NCBI RefSeq assembly: GCF_950100655.1
Contig: NZ_CATNLY010000054.1
Location: forward strand, 1 to 64,000
Direction of reading: 5' to 3'
Origin: Pleomorphomonas sp. T1.2MG-36
GTDB taxonomy: Bacteria; Pseudomonadota; Alphaproteobacteria; Rhizobiales; Pleomorphomonadaceae
Length of the DNA stretch: 64,000 bases
The translations under genes and the position numbers were made by a program. This document shows positions 8,168 to 18,114 of this stretch, piece by piece (position 1 is the first letter of the stretch; every line of letters begins with the position of its first letter). The notes beneath the pieces are model-generated. The model was not told the origin of the DNA and searched no databases. It saw nothing but the letters and a program-made list of their open reading frames with translations.

Positions 8168-9347
8168 TCTGAGGCCCTCCAGGCGCTGGATTCACATCCG
8201 GTCGGTCGTTCTGGTGTCTGCTGCCTGCATTGTCGGTGGAACAGCTTGGAGTGGCCAGGTGCTGGCATTGCCCGTCGCCGTTCTGTTTCCGGCGCTCTGG
8301 GCGGCGGCGCAATGCCGGATGGTCGCCGCGGCCGCTTCGGCTGGATATTTCCTGGCGGCGTCGCGAGGGCTTCCGCAGGGCGCGGCGGCGTTCTTCGGCT
8401 CATCGGTCTCGGTCGGCTTCCTGTTCTGGATCGCGGGCTCGGTCCCCTTTGTCATCATTCATGGGTTGGCTTGGACGGCGCGCAAAGGCTGGAGAAGGGC
8501 GGGGCACTATGGCGTAGCCATGGTGTTGACGGCCGTTCCGCCATTCGGCATCACCGGTTGGGCTCATCCGATCACGGCCGCCGGCATGCTACTTCCCCAC
8601 TGGGGATGGTGGGGGCTATTGGCAACGGCGCTTGGCCTTTGCCTGATGGCCACGCGATTGGCCCTCGCGATTGCCCTGTCGGCCGGAGTTCTTACCGGCA
8701 TAGCAGCCGAATCAGGGGATGGCTCTCCAGCGTCAGGAGAGTGGCGGGGTATCGATACCGCAGCCGGAGCGACTTTTGGGCGGGCCGACACACTCCACCA
8801 GCAGCAATCGTTGATCGCCCAAGTCCGGAACGAAGCCGAGGGCGGCTCGAAGGTCATCGTTCTTCCGGAAAGTGCCTTTGGCATCCTGACCCCGACCGCG
8901 GAGCATCTGTTGGGCGAGGCTCTGGCCAATCTCAACATCACGGTGATTGCCGGAGCCGCCGTCATCGACACTCAAGGCTACGATACCGTCATGGTCGCGC
9001 TCGACCGAGCGGGTGCAAAGGTCCTCTACCGTCAGCGGATGCCAGTGCCGGTTGCCATGTGGCAGCCTTGGCGACCGTGGCTCGGTCTCACTGGGGGTGC
9101 TCGGGCAACGCTTTTCGGCGCTCCCGTTGTGGAGGTTGCCGGTCAGCGGATCGCGCCGCTCATCTGCTACGAGCAGCTTCTCGTCTGGCCAGTTCTGCAA
9201 TCGGCCTTCCATCGCCCCGACCGGATCGTTGCCATCGCCAATGGCTGGTGGGCGAAAGACACTTCCATTCCTGCGATCCAGCGGGCGAGTGTCGAGGCCT
9301 GGGCGCGGCTCTTTGATCTACCACTCGTCACCGCTTTCAACCGTTGA
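8076..9347 (+). CDS. traB: TraB, nitrilase-fold conjugal transfer protein
   Basis: About 423 residues. The first half is a series of hydrophobic segments (VLALPVAVLFPALWAAAQ, then VGFLFWIAGSVPFVIIHGLA and further helices). The second half has carbon-nitrogen hydrolase motifs: VIVLPESAFG (catalytic Glu region) and APLICYEQLLVWP (catalytic Cys region). Ti-plasmid TraB has the same membrane-plus-nitrilase design and increases transfer efficiency, though its reaction is not settled. The ATG at 8076 is preceded by AGAGG with 5-base spacing and overlaps traF by 92 bases, which is long but supported by the ribosome site. A start inside this overlap is possible. Confidence 0.93.
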   Translation: MTPAISGRFPTQVSSALRGRSSPLPLSARYDLRPSRRWIHIRSVVLVSAACIVGGTAWSGQVLALPVAVLFPALWAAAQCRMVAAAASAGYFLAASRGLPQGAAAFFGSSVSVGFLFWIAGSVPFVIIHGLAWTARKGWRRAGHYGVAMVLTAVPPFGITGWAHPITAAGMLLPHWGWWGLLATALGLCLMATRLALAIALSAGVLTGIAAESGDGSPASGEWRGIDTAAGATFGRADTLHQQQSLIAQVRNEAEGGSKVIVLPESAFGILTPTAEHLLGEALANLNITVIAGAAVIDTQGYDTVMVALDRAGAKVLYRQRMPVPVAMWQPWRPWLGLTGGARATLFGAPVVEVAGQRIAPLICYEQLLVWPVLQSAFHRPDRIVAIANGWWAKDTSIPAIQRASVEAWARLFDLPLVTAFNR

Positions 9348-9368
9348 GGCTGAAGAGGAGTTCCTGCC

Positions 9369-9977
9369 ATGCCCATCGATGCCGATCTCATCCACCGTTG
9401 CGCCGATCCCTCCCTCAGACCCGCCATTGTCGAGACCTTCGTCAAGACCGTCGGATCGACCGATCCACTCAGCATCACGGTCAGGAGTGGAAACCGCATC
9501 GTCTTGGTGCCCGCAGCGAAAACGCCGGATGAGGCACTGGCAACCATCCGGGCTCATGTCGGACAAGCTGTTGTCCGGGTTGGTATCACGCAGTACCCGG
9601 TCGGGATCGGTAGCAAGGATCCGTCGGGAATTTCACCCGACCTGCTCGATGCTTGTTCGAACTTACGGCTGGGAACGGCGCTCTTCGGCAAGGTCTGGCG
9701 GATCGTGCTCAAATGGTATGGCAATCCGGCCGATGAAAGCGTTCTGCCTCAGGTGTTCGACGATGCAATCGAAGCTTGGCAGACTGGGGTCTTCGAAGGG
9801 GTGGCTGTGTTCAATGCGACCGATCCAGGCCCGTCTATCGTCAGAGAGGTGAACAATAGTGGGGCGGCTGAGAGGGCGGAAGAACCTTCGGAGCGTTCTC
9901 CCGGGACGCCGCCTGCGCTGCCAAATGAAGCGGGAATTCGGGTAGATCTCTCAGCGGTTGGGGGACGAGCGCCATGA
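9369..9977 (+). CDS. traH: Conjugal transfer protein TraH (Ti-type)
   Basis: 202 residues. The conserved block ITVRSGNRIVLVPAAKTPDE, AVVRVGITQYPVGIG and LGTALFGKVWRIV identifies Ti-type TraH. The tail after about residue 160 is a low-complexity Glu/Ser/Pro stretch not expected to be conserved. GAGGAG precedes the ATG. It is the last gene of the traAFBH operon; the role of TraH is unclear and it is dispensable in some plasmids. Downstream, the typical neighbours traM/traR are missing and 45 kb of unrelated genes begin, so this is the left border of the cargo block. Confidence 0.93.
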   Translation: MPIDADLIHRCADPSLRPAIVETFVKTVGSTDPLSITVRSGNRIVLVPAAKTPDEALATIRAHVGQAVVRVGITQYPVGIGSKDPSGISPDLLDACSNLRLGTALFGKVWRIVLKWYGNPADESVLPQVFDDAIEAWQTGVFEGVAVFNATDPGPSIVREVNNSGAAERAEEPSERSPGTPPALPNEAGIRVDLSAVGGRAP

Positions 9978-10179
9978 AGCGGATATTAGGAACTTATGGA
10001 TCTCCCTTGCGCTCACTGCGATCGGCCGTTGAGGGCGACGTGCGAACTCGTCGATAGTGAAGGCGTTTTTTGTAGCTTGTTCGAGTTTGTTGTTTGGTGC
10101 GGCGCTGCTGAATCCATAACTTTAGGCTTGTGGCTGGCATTTGCCTGACGACATGGTGTCACGCGGACCACCGAGCGGA
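9978..10179. other. Left border between transfer genes and cargo
   Basis: About 200 bases between convergent traH and the iron ABC ATPase gene. I see no terminator, IS end or tRNA in it. Confidence 0.5.
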
Positions 10180-11313
10180 TCACTTCGGCCCGATGCTTCG
10201 GTGCTCGCCAAGCTTTGGAGCATGCTCACAGGCAGGAGCCGGGTCGCAGAAGACGTGAGCCTGGCTAATGATCTCCGTGCGAATGGTCGAGCCGGGAGCC
10301 GGCAACTCTGCCCCTGAGCTCTTGATGCTCAAGAACTCCATGGTGCCGGGTGCAGCACCGACAAAGCCGACAGTCACCAGGGCGGTGGCGCCACCGAATT
10401 CGACGGCCGTTACGCGTCCGTGCCGGGACAGGAGGCCACCCGTCTCCACCGATCCTTCGTCGGCCGCGGCAACGAAGCGGATTTGCTCCGGACGGATCAT
10501 AATCACGGCGTCTCCCCGCCGTTGGCCGGTTTCAGCCCTTACGCGTCCGAGGGCGCAATCGGCCCATCCGTTGCCCAGCCTTGCTGGCAGGATGATGGCA
10601 TCGCCCATGAAGACTGCCGTTTCGGCGTCGCGTGGCGAGAGGTAGAGCTCCCGAGGCGATCCGACCTGGGCTAGGCGGCCGTTGCGCAATACCGCGACCT
10701 GATCGGCAAAGGACAGTGCTTCCGCCTGATCGTGAGTAACCAGTACCGTGGTTATATTGGCGTTGCGCAACACGTCAGTCACCATTTTGCGCGTGCTTTC
10801 CCGCAGGGCTGTGTCGAGGGCGGAAAAAGGTTCATCGAGAAGCATTAGCTTCGGTTGGCGTGCCAGTGCCCGGGCGAGCGCAACGCGCTGCTGTTGCCCG
10901 CCGGACAACTGATGTGGCCGCCTTTCCAGCATGCGAGTGTCTAGATCCACGGCGCGCATCAGGTCGAGAATGCGGCGATCACGCCCCGGCGTACCACGTT
11001 TGAGGCCGAATCCGATGTTGTCAGCTACGCTGAGATGCGGAAACAACGATCCGTCTTGCGTCACGAAACCGATCCCGCGCCGGTGGGCGGGAATTATGGT
11101 CGATCCGTTTGCCAACTCCCGGCCGTCAAGATCGATATCGCCGGTATCGGGTGCCTCAAAGCCGGCGATGATCCGTAGAAGTGTAGTCTTACCCGATCCT
11201 GAGGGGCCGACAATGGACGTGCGGCTGCCGGGCGACATGTCGAGGTTGATATCGTCGAGCACGACGACCCGTTCATATCGCTTCCCGACTCCCCGTAAGC
11301 TCAGACAGCTCAT
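10180..11313 (-). CDS. Ferric-iron type ABC transporter ATP-binding protein
   Basis: A 377-residue ATPase of the FbpC/AfuC (CUT1-like) group. Walker A is [11 protein letters not shown] near residues 38-48, the Q-loop is around [10 protein letters not shown], the signature is [15 protein letters not shown], Walker B is [12 protein letters not shown], and the switch His is in [10 protein letters not shown]. After residue about 240 there is a regulatory TOBE-like domain with [11 protein letters not shown]. It should energise import of Fe(III) through the permease encoded just upstream; their genes overlap by 4 bases (ATGA). It is the last gene of a substrate-binding protein / permease / ATPase operon. 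Start at [14 protein letters not shown] is fixed by that overlap; a much longer upstream open frame is only a shadow of the permease. Confidence 0.9.
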   Translation of the reverse strand: MSCLSLRGVGKRYERVVVLDDINLDMSPGSRTSIVGPSGSGKTTLLRIIAGFEAPDTGDIDLDGRELANGSTIIPAHRRGIGFVTQDGSLFPHLSVADNIGFGLKRGTPGRDRRILDLMRAVDLDTRMLERRPHQLSGGQQQRVALARALARQPKLMLLDEPFSALDTALRESTRKMVTDVLRNANITTVLVTHDQAEALSFADQVAVLRNGRLAQVGSPRELYLSPRDAETAVFMGDAIILPARLGNGWADCALGRVRAETGQRRGDAVIMIRPEQIRFVAAADEGSVETGGLLSRHGRVTAVEFGGATALVTVGFVGAAPGTMEFLSIKSSGAELPAPGSTIRTEIISQAHVFCDPAPACEHAPKLGEHRSIGPK

Positions 11314-12920
11314 CGACGGACCTCGCGCTTGGACTGTGTGTGGACAATGACGGCGAGCGGCCACGACAGGACCACCATCATCACCGCGTAGGGCGCTGCG
11401 GCGACATAGTCGATCTCGCTCGTGAGAGACCAGAACTGGGTTGCAAGGGTACGCGTGCCATTTGGCGACAACAGCAAGGTGGCGGTCAGTTCCGTCGTGA
11501 TACCGAGGCCGACAAGGGCCATGCTGGCCGCGGCGCCTGGCATCGCGAGCCGCATCGTAGTCTGCCAGATGGCTCGGAAAGGCGGTCGCCCGAGGGACAT
11601 TGCCGCCTGTTCCAGTTCGGCCGGTGCCTGGGCGACGCTGGCGCGCAGACCAACCAGAGCGCGCGGCAGAAAGAGCAGGACATAAGCGAGCACGAGTGTT
11701 GCTGCGGTTTGGTAGAGTGGAAGCGCTACTCGGACGGTGACGGTAACAAGAGCAAGCGCGACGACTACGCCGGGCAGTGAACCAACATAGTAGTGGCAGG
11801 CTTCGGCAACGCGCTGTGCGCGGCTCGGGGCGCGAACTGATAGCCACGCCATGGGAACTGCGGCAAGCGTGGTGACCATCGCGCCGGTCGCGGCCAGGGC
11901 CGCTGTGGCTGCGAGCGCCGGTCCGATGCGGTCCATCTGCCAGACGTCCACACCGCCCAGCAACAGCCAGTGGCCCAAAGTGAAGAATGGCACCCCGAGC
12001 GATAAGACGGCTGTCGTGACCGGTACCAGCAGGCAGGGCGTCGTTGCCTTGCCGAGTTTGTATCGGGGCGGCACTAGCGCGGCGCCAGGGCCGAGCCGCG
12101 CGTAGCGCTCGTTGCCGCGTACGACGGATTCGGTGACCAACAGGCCTAGGCAACAGATGACCAATACGCCGGCGAGCATGTTGGCGGCCGGACCGTTATA
12201 GGTCGATTGAAACTGGTCAACGATGGCAGTGGTGAAGGTGTCGAAACGAATGAGAGCGAAAAGTCCGTATTCGGCGAGCAGATGCAGGCCGATCAGCAGC
12301 GATCCGCCGCAAATGGCGAGTCGCAATTGCGGCATTACGATGCGCAGAAAGACGCGGACGGGACCAAGGCCGAGCGAGGCGGCGACATCCTCCATCGCCG
12401 GATCGAGTCGGCGCAACTGGGCGGCAATCGGCAGATAGAGAAACGGGAAGTAGGCTAGGACGGAAATCAACGTCGCGGCGCCAAGACCATGCCAACCCGG
12501 GGCAAGGCTAACCCAGGCGTAACTGTTTACGAAGGCGGGAATCGTCAGTGGCGCGATGGCCAGCCACGCCCACATGCGGGCGCCCGGCAAGTCGCTGCGC
12601 TCCGTCATCCAGGCAAGCGCTACCGCCAGTAAAATGGACAGCGGAATGACGCAGACTTCGAGCAGCAGCGTATTGACCAGCAGTTCCGCAACGCGTGGAC
12701 GGAAAATCATCGCTGAAGCAATCCGCCAACCGGTCTGGATGGCGACCCAGACGACAAAGCCGAGCGGCAGCAGAGAGAAGAGCGAGATGGCCAGCGCAGC
12801 AATGAACAGCAGGCCAATGGAACGCTTACCCCGTCGGCAGTTCGATGCTGTGGGATAAGCGCTCCACGACGAAGCAACGTCCGCTCGTTGGCTGGGGAGG
12901 GGGTGGGACGACTGCGTCAC
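11310..12920 (-). CDS. Ferric-iron type ABC transporter permease (FbpB-like)
   Basis: About 536 residues with roughly twelve membrane segments in two homologous halves, each carrying a binding-protein-dependent transport loop: [20 protein letters not shown] in the first half and [20 protein letters not shown] in the second. This double-length layout is typical of FbpB/HitB/ThiP permeases. The start is taken at GTG 12920 ([10 protein letters not shown]), giving a short cytoplasmic leader before the first helix; a TTG at 13100 would add 60 residues of unlikely sequence running over the upstream hairpin. The ribosome site is weak, consistent with lower expression than the binding protein. Confidence 0.88.
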   Translation of the reverse strand: MTQSSHPLPSQRADVASSWSAYPTASNCRRGKRSIGLLFIAALAISLFSLLPLGFVVWVAIQTGWRIASAMIFRPRVAELLVNTLLLEVCVIPLSILLAVALAWMTERSDLPGARMWAWLAIAPLTIPAFVNSYAWVSLAPGWHGLGAATLISVLAYFPFLYLPIAAQLRRLDPAMEDVAASLGLGPVRVFLRIVMPQLRLAICGGSLLIGLHLLAEYGLFALIRFDTFTTAIVDQFQSTYNGPAANMLAGVLVICCLGLLVTESVVRGNERYARLGPGAALVPPRYKLGKATTPCLLVPVTTAVLSLGVPFFTLGHWLLLGGVDVWQMDRIGPALAATAALAATGAMVTTLAAVPMAWLSVRAPSRAQRVAEACHYYVGSLPGVVVALALVTVTVRVALPLYQTAATLVLAYVLLFLPRALVGLRASVAQAPAELEQAAMSLGRPPFRAIWQTTMRLAMPGAAASMALVGLGITTELTATLLLSPNGTRTLATQFWSLTSEIDYVAAAPYAVMMVVLSWPLAVIVHTQSKREVRR

Positions 12921-13046
12921 GGTGGGACTCACAAGCCTAGTGATAGAGCCGCGTCTTGCACGTCGGGCACGGCCGATCGGGCTACCCCGGCAATTGCTGA
13001 CCGGAATGAGACGAGAGGCGACATGATAGCACTCACTGAACGAGAG

Positions 13047-13086
13047 TCTGGGGCGCCGATCCGGAAGATCGGATCGGCGCCCCAGA
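13047..13086. terminator. Strong hairpin between binding protein and permease genes
   Basis: TCTGGGGCGCCGATCC (13047-13062) pairs perfectly with GGATCGGCGCCCCAGA (13071-13086) around an 8-base loop. No T-run follows on the minus strand. It lies inside the iron-transport operon, where such hairpins commonly protect the abundant binding-protein mRNA and reduce expression of the downstream permease and ATPase. Confidence 0.75.
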
Positions 13087-13141
13087 GTAGTTTCAGGCAA
13101 GGTGAGACCTCACCTTTACCGAAACCGAGGCGAACGACGAG

Positions 13142-14158
13142 CTAGAGCAGACCTGCTGCGGTCATCAGCTCGGTCACCTTCCAGCTATTGAGCTTGGAGG
13201 AGTCCACGGTCGGGATCTGCAGCTCGGCGATCGGCACCAGCTTGGAATTGGAGTCGGCTCCGGTCCCGACGGCGTACTCAAAGGAAGTGCCGTCGCGCAA
13301 CACCGCCTGCCCGGCCGGTCCGGCTATCCACTTCAGGAAGGCTTGCGCCTGCTGCTGGTGCTTACTGGAAGCCAACACGCCACCGCCCGAGGTGCTGAGG
13401 AAAGCCCCGGGGTCCTGGCCCCGGAAATAGTGAAGCGCTATATTTTTACTGTTCTCACCCGTCTTGGCCTGGTCGCCAAAATAGTAATAGTGGTAGATGA
13501 TCGCTCCATCTACTTCGCCGGCATTGACGCCCTTCATAGCTGCCCCGTTGCCGCGATAGGCGACGGCGCCGTCCTTCATCGCCTTCAACCAGGATGCAGT
13601 GACGTCCTCTCCCTTAAGTACCAGCATGGCACCGACGATGGCCTGGAAGTCCGCGCCTGACGGAGACGCTGCCCAACGCCCCTTCCAGTTCGCGCCTGCC
13701 AAATCCAAAATGGACTTGGGCAACTGCTCTTCCGTCAGCCTCTGCTTGTTGTAGGCGAACACGGTCGATCGCGCCGCGATACCGACCCAGTGGCCGGTAG
13801 CTGAACGAAAATTCTCCGGCACTTGGGCCAGAGTGTCCGGATTTACGGAAGCGAACAGGCCGACGCCATCCACCAGTGCCATTGCCGGGGAATTTTCCGT
13901 CAGGAATACGTCGGCCGGCGACGCCGCGCCTTCCTCGACTAGCTGGTTGCCAAGTTCCGTGTCGCCGCCGTTGCGCAGCGTCACTTTGATTCCCGTATCC
14001 TTGGTGAAACCATCGGCCCAAGCTTGGGTCAGGCTTTCATGTTGTGCGTTATAGACAACAATTTCGTCAGATTCCTGGGCTGAAGACGCGCCTGAGGTAG
14101 AAATGAAGGCTGCGCCAAGCGTCACGGCGCCGGCGAAAAGCCGAGAAATGATCTGCAT
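13142..14158 (-). CDS. Iron(III) ABC transporter substrate-binding protein
   Basis: 338 residues beginning MQIISRLFAGAVTLGAAFIS with a Sec signal ending near SSAQES. The mature start DEIVVYNAQHESLTQAWADG is the FbpA/FutA family opening (iron-binding His or Tyr in the early loop). The paired tyrosines in AIIYHYYYFGDQ match the position of the Fe(III)-coordinating Tyr pair. Periplasmic location is expected. GAGG sits 5-6 bases before ATG 14158; the longer frame from 14188 has no ribosome site. First gene of the operon, followed by a hairpin. It could bind another metal or a carboxylate-iron complex; the Tyr pair favours ferric iron. Confidence 0.9.
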   Translation of the reverse strand: MQIISRLFAGAVTLGAAFISTSGASSAQESDEIVVYNAQHESLTQAWADGFTKDTGIKVTLRNGGDTELGNQLVEEGAASPADVFLTENSPAMALVDGVGLFASVNPDTLAQVPENFRSATGHWVGIAARSTVFAYNKQRLTEEQLPKSILDLAGANWKGRWAASPSGADFQAIVGAMLVLKGEDVTASWLKAMKDGAVAYRGNGAAMKGVNAGEVDGAIIYHYYYFGDQAKTGENSKNIALHYFRGQDPGAFLSTSGGGVLASSKHQQQAQAFLKWIAGPAGQAVLRDGTSFEYAVGTGADSNSKLVPIAELQIPTVDSSKLNSWKVTELMTAAGLL

Positions 14159-14380
14159 AGAATCCTCGCACCAATGGTCCACGGTCAAACCGCCGATGGC
14201 CTGACGAGGCGACGCTATAATTCATGAGTTTAGAAATCAACTTTCAATGGGCCGTTCTGCCGCGTCATGCAGAGCTTTGGCTTTCCTTGGGCAGAGGACT
14301 TCGGCGGGTTGACCGGGCGGAAAGTTGATACCCGCTGGCACTCACTTTGATGACCGATCGAAGCTTCGTTCTGTCGATCC

Positions 14381-15748
14381 TCATTGTTCCGGTATCTCGA
14401 AGACGAGAGTGGCACGAAGTCCGGGGCTCGCATTTTCAAGTACAAAATCGGCACGATGCAGTTTCGAGATCGCTTCTACGAGAGCGAGTCCCAAACCGCT
14501 GCCGGGTGTATTGCGACTGCTGTCCAGCCGAACAAATCGCTCACGGACACGTGCCAACTCCGGTTCGGGAATGCCTGGCCCGTCGTCCAACACGGATAGT
14601 AGGATCTGCGCGCCCTGTTTCCGAACGGCAAGTGTAATTCTGATTGGTACGGGGCAATGCCGCATCGCATTGTCGGTCAAATTGACGACCGCTTGAGTCA
14701 GTAGTTCGCGGTCACCCGCTACTATCGCCTGCTCCGGCAAATCGAGCGTCAAGCTATGCCCCATATCCTCGGCGCTGGCAGTCATGACTTCATGGATATC
14801 TCGGCATAGTGAGGCGAGATCGACAGGTGCGTTGGCAATCTCGACCGTACCTGCCTGCATGCGTGACAGGCGCAGGATGGCGTCAAACGTCTCTGAGACT
14901 TGGTCCAGGTCCGCCAATGCGCTGCCGATTTCCCGCCTCGCTTCAGAAGGCAAACCTTGATTGAGTGCGATGGGCTCAAGCCGCAACCGCAGTCGGGCGA
15001 GAGGAGCCCGCAGGTCGTGCGCCACATCGGTCGACACCTGCCGGATCGCATCGATTCCCGCCTCAAGCTGGTCTAATGCCCGATCGACGCTTTGTGCCAA
15101 GCGAGCGACATCGTCCTCGCCGCCATCGTGGATACGCAACTCGTGCCGTCCGGTACCAACCGCCTCCAGCACACTCTCCATTCGGCGAATACGCACCTCG
15201 GTTCGGCGTGCGATGAAAACCGCAAAGCCGGTAGATAGGAGCAGTGCAAGACCAAGCCCCCAGCCAAAACTGTTCAGCAGGATTTCGGTCTGCTCGCGTT
15301 GCCAGGCATCGTCTCGTCCGGTCATGATCCAACCTTCCGGCAGATGCATCCCGTAGGCGACGTAACTATCGGGCAAATCATCGATGGGCGGAGTGACAAG
15401 GACGAAATCCTTGCCTGGCACGAGATGGCGCACTCCATCGAATGGGGCAGCAATTCGTGCGTTGCCTTGCGGTGTCGAACCATCTGCCGGGATGAAAGCG
15501 ACAATCTGCGAGCCGTCGCGGATCACGGCGATGCGGGCGGTGATCTGGTCGATCAGATCCTGTATGTCGCCGTCCTTTACGCCCAGAGCCAAGCTTTCGG
15601 TATCGGCACGAACGTCAGCCTGTAGGCGACGCAGCATTTCCTCCGATTGCATCACGTAGGACAGACCGCCCGCGAACAAAGCGGCCAGTGCGAAAACGGC
15701 GGAAATCGCGATGGCAAAGCGCATCGACCACGTAAGAGGATTTTTCAT
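14381..15748 (-). CDS. Sensor histidine kinase, HAMP-HisKA-HATPase
   Basis: 455 residues. Membrane helices at about 10-30 and 160-180 enclose a periplasmic sensor of about 130 residues. A HAMP-like linker follows, then the H-box STDVAHDLRAPLARL with phospho-acceptor His near 244, the N-box VNLTDNAMRHC, and G-boxes DDGPGIP and GSGLGLALVEAI. The ATG overlaps the regulator stop by 4 bases, so kinase and regulator are coupled. The pair is transcribed towards the iron transporter and divergently from the 16.7-22.8 kb membrane cluster, so either could be the target. The input signal cannot be read from sequence; PhoQ/PmrB-like sensors of cations or envelope stress have this architecture. Confidence 0.93.
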   Translation of the reverse strand: MKNPLTWSMRFAIAISAVFALAALFAGGLSYVMQSEEMLRRLQADVRADTESLALGVKDGDIQDLIDQITARIAVIRDGSQIVAFIPADGSTPQGNARIAAPFDGVRHLVPGKDFVLVTPPIDDLPDSYVAYGMHLPEGWIMTGRDDAWQREQTEILLNSFGWGLGLALLLSTGFAVFIARRTEVRIRRMESVLEAVGTGRHELRIHDGGEDDVARLAQSVDRALDQLEAGIDAIRQVSTDVAHDLRAPLARLRLRLEPIALNQGLPSEARREIGSALADLDQVSETFDAILRLSRMQAGTVEIANAPVDLASLCRDIHEVMTASAEDMGHSLTLDLPEQAIVAGDRELLTQAVVNLTDNAMRHCPVPIRITLAVRKQGAQILLSVLDDGPGIPEPELARVRERFVRLDSSRNTPGSGLGLALVEAISKLHRADFVLENASPGLRATLVFEIPEQ

Positions 15749-16419
15749 GCCGATTCAAACACATAACCGATCCCATGAAGGGTCGTCAGATAGAGCTTCG
15801 CAAAGGGCTTATCGATCTTGGAGCGCAGCCGGCTGATGTGCGTCTCGACCACGCTGGTCTTGGGATCAAAATGCAGATCCCAGATAGCCTCAAGCAGGAT
15901 AGTCTTTGTTTGCACTCGGCCGGGACGCTCCATGAAATGCTTCAGCAGCATGAATTCACGCGGTTGCAAATCAATGCGCTGTCCGTCTCGCCAAGCCTCC
16001 CGCGATAGAAGGTCGAGGCGCAGATCGCCATGGACCAGCTCAGTCACCTCCATGCGCAGTGCAGGGCGCCGAAAAATCGTGTCGATCCTTGCCAGCAATT
16101 CAACAAAGGCGAAGGGCTTGACCATGTAGTCGTCTGCTCCCGCACGGAGCCCGGTGACCCGGTCCTCGACGCTGCCCATTGCTGTCAACAGAATTGCCGG
16201 TGTGGCAATTTGAGCCGTTCTGAGCGCCTTGAGCAATACCAACCCGTCGAGCCCCGGCATCATTCGATCGAGAATGAGCAGGTCATAGGTCTGCGCGGTA
16301 GCCTGTGAAAGCGCTTCACGTCCATCGCCGATCAGATCAACGGAGTGCCCCTCTCTTATCAGGCCTTTGCATAGGTACTCGCCTGTCGCTGTATCGTCTT
16401 CGGCAATAAGAACTTTCAT
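15745..16419 (-). CDS. OmpR/PhoB-family response regulator
   Basis: 224 residues. The receiver domain has the acidic pair ED at 7-8, phospho-acceptor Asp near 51 in LLILDRMMPGLDG, the conserved Thr region LLTAMGS and the Lys in DDYMVKPF. The C-terminal winged helix includes LLSREAWRDGQRIDLQPREF, the recognition-helix region VVETHISRLRSKID, and the wing ending LTTLHGIGYVFE. First gene of the RR-HK operon. It should bind direct repeats in front of its targets; the divergent intergenic region 16420-16703 is the obvious place to look. Confidence 0.95.
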   Translation of the reverse strand: MKVLIAEDDTATGEYLCKGLIREGHSVDLIGDGREALSQATAQTYDLLILDRMMPGLDGLVLLKALRTAQIATPAILLTAMGSVEDRVTGLRAGADDYMVKPFAFVELLARIDTIFRRPALRMEVTELVHGDLRLDLLSREAWRDGQRIDLQPREFMLLKHFMERPGRVQTKTILLEAIWDLHFDPKTSVVETHISRLRSKIDKPFAKLYLTTLHGIGYVFESA

Positions 16420-16703
16420 CGCGCCATCCCCTAGATCTCTTCAATAATGTCATGGCAGGACGATGCTTTCCTGTTTGGCTTCTGACTTTTTTGTAACGCC
16501 TGTCCAATTTAGGAAATCTCATCTCTGACGTGCATGACAGAAATTACAGTGAGCGTGACCAATAAATGCTCCGTTTCTGCTGATCACGCTCAATTGATCC
16601 AGCGGGTTCTTACGAATTTGTAAGTCCCCCGAGAGGAAAAAACGCTCCCGCTCGGTCATTCCTTCGAAGGACGCCCATCGCAGTTCATACGAAGGAACAC
16701 CGC
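16420..16703. promoter_or_regulatory. Divergent promoter region, regulator / membrane cluster
   Basis: 284 bases between the divergently transcribed response regulator and the secreted-protein gene. It contains an inverted repeat CTTAC-6-GTAAG at 16609-16624 and AT-rich stretches near 16490. OmpR-type regulators usually bind direct repeats, so the inverted repeat might serve another repressor. No gene is seen. Confidence 0.5.
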
Positions 16704-17321
16704 ATGCGAAATCTACTCCTATCCGCCGCGCTGATCGCCATACCCGTCGCCGCCTTCACGCTGGTCGAGACGAGCCTGCTTGCCGCACCCCAGCAGGCAC
16801 AAGGCGGTCCGGGTCTTGGCGATCTGTCGGCCTATAGTACCATTGTCGCCAGCACGCGAGCGATCGCCAAATCCGGCGATTTTACCGCGGCAGAACGCCG
16901 CATCACCGATCTGGAAACGCTGTGGGACGACAATGCGTCGCGTTTGCGTAAGGCTGATCCGGCCGCTTGGGGAATGGTGGACGGCGCGGCCGATCAAGCC
17001 TTCTCCGCGTTACGGGCCAGCAAGCCGGACCCGGAAAATATCAATGCGGCACTTGCCAATTTACAGCAGGTGCTGGCTGCGCCCGAACCGAAAGCCACAG
17101 GGCCGGTTCAGCAAGTCGCTGGAGTCGGCGTAACGGATGCCTCGGGGCATCCGCTGCCCTGCGAGGAGATGATCGGACAGGTTCGAGCCAAACTCGGGCA
17201 AAGCACCGCGTCACCGGCCATCGCTGATCTCCAATCGAAGGCGGTCGAGCGATGCAATGCCGACGACGATGCCCACGCCGATGCCTTTGCCGCTCAAGCT
17301 TTGGCTCAACTCAACAAGTGA
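16704..17321 (+). CDS. Secreted helical protein of unknown function
   Basis: 205 residues. MRNLLLSAALIAIPVAAFTL is a signal peptide or N-terminal anchor. The mature part is Ala-rich and helical: DLSAYSTIVASTRAIAKSGD, AAERRITDLETLWDDNASRL and ADQAFSALRASKPD resemble repeating helix pairs like those of periplasmic metal-stress or heme-handling helical proteins. A second block after residue 145 (HPLPCEEMIGQVRAKLGQ, later ERCNADDDAHADA) contributes two cysteines that could form a disulfide. I do not recognise the family with confidence. It is the first gene divergent from the two-component system and lies 7 bases before a COG4705 gene, so it is likely co-transcribed and periplasmic. Confidence 0.75.
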   Translation: MRNLLLSAALIAIPVAAFTLVETSLLAAPQQAQGGPGLGDLSAYSTIVASTRAIAKSGDFTAAERRITDLETLWDDNASRLRKADPAAWGMVDGAADQAFSALRASKPDPENINAALANLQQVLAAPEPKATGPVQQVAGVGVTDASGHPLPCEEMIGQVRAKLGQSTASPAIADLQSKAVERCNADDDAHADAFAAQALAQLNK

Positions 17322-17328
17322 GGCCCCG

Positions 17329-18114
17329 ATGACCTATCAAGACATTCTCGAAGCTGATGCTCGCGAAATCGAGCCCAACCAGCCCAACCGCGTGCCTGAA
17401 GCGACGCCTGCATTCTGGCTTATCAAGCTGATGGCGGTAACCATGGGCGAGACGGCCGCCGATTACTTGGCGGTCAATCTCGGCCTCGGCCTGACGCTGA
17501 CGACGCTGATCATGTGCATGATCCTCGTCATTGCACTGTGCTGGCAATTCGCACAGCGCCGCTATGTGCCCGGAGTCTACTGGGCAGCCGTGGTACTGAT
17601 TTCGATTGTCGGCACGCTTGTGACCGACAATCTGACTGACAATCTTGGAGTGCCGCTGATCGATTCGACGGTTGTCTTCATGATGGCGTTGGCCGGCACG
17701 TTCGCGACATGGTTCGCTTCTGAGCGAACGCTTTCGATCCACGAGGTCTTCACGGCCCGGCGTGAAGGCTTTTACTGGCTGGCGATCCTGTTCACATTCG
17801 CCTTGGGCACGGCGGCCGGCGACTTGGTTTCTGAACAATTCGGGCTTGGCTATCTGGCGACGGGGACACTGTTCGGCCTGATCATAGCCTCGCTTGCCAG
17901 CGGCTATTTTACCCTGAAGCTCGACGGGCTCTGGGCCTTCTGGCTGTGCTACATCTTCACGAGGCCACTCGGTGCCTCTTTGGGCGACTTGCTGTCTCAA
18001 CCGGCCGACTACGGTGGGATGGGCTTCGGCACGATTCCCACCAGCCTCGGCTTTCTGACGGTGATCGCCGTAACGGTCTGCGCGATGACGTTCTATCGCC
18101 GCCGCTCCTCGTAA
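17329..18114 (+). CDS. COG4705-like multi-pass membrane protein
   Basis: 261 residues with about eight hydrophobic helices in internally repeated form: MGETAADYLAVNLG, GTLVTDNLTDNLG, GTAAGDLVSEQFG and GASLGDLLSQPADYGG. Each repeat has a small-residue/acidic motif (G-x-T/A-A/L-x-D) inside or next to a membrane helix. That four-fold repeat is characteristic of the COG4705 family of uncharacterised membrane proteins. Acidic residues inside the membrane suggest cation handling, an inference only. ATG 17329 follows the upstream stop by 7 bases with GAGG-like sequence before it. It belongs to the operon running from 16.7 kb. Confidence 0.85.
   Translation: MTYQDILEADAREIEPNQPNRVPEATPAFWLIKLMAVTMGETAADYLAVNLGLGLTLTTLIMCMILVIALCWQFAQRRYVPGVYWAAVVLISIVGTLVTDNLTDNLGVPLIDSTVVFMMALAGTFATWFASERTLSIHEVFTARREGFYWLAILFTFALGTAAGDLVSEQFGLGYLATGTLFGLIIASLASGYFTLKLDGLWAFWLCYIFTRPLGASLGDLLSQPADYGGMGFGTIPTSLGFLTVIAVTVCAMTFYRRRSS

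Noticed and set aside
10180..12153. Extension of the ABC ATPase frame to 657 residues
   Set aside because: The extra 280 residues lie antiparallel in frame to the permease coding sequence region and are low-quality Arg/Pro-rich shadow; the ATGA overlap at 11310-11313 fixes the real start.
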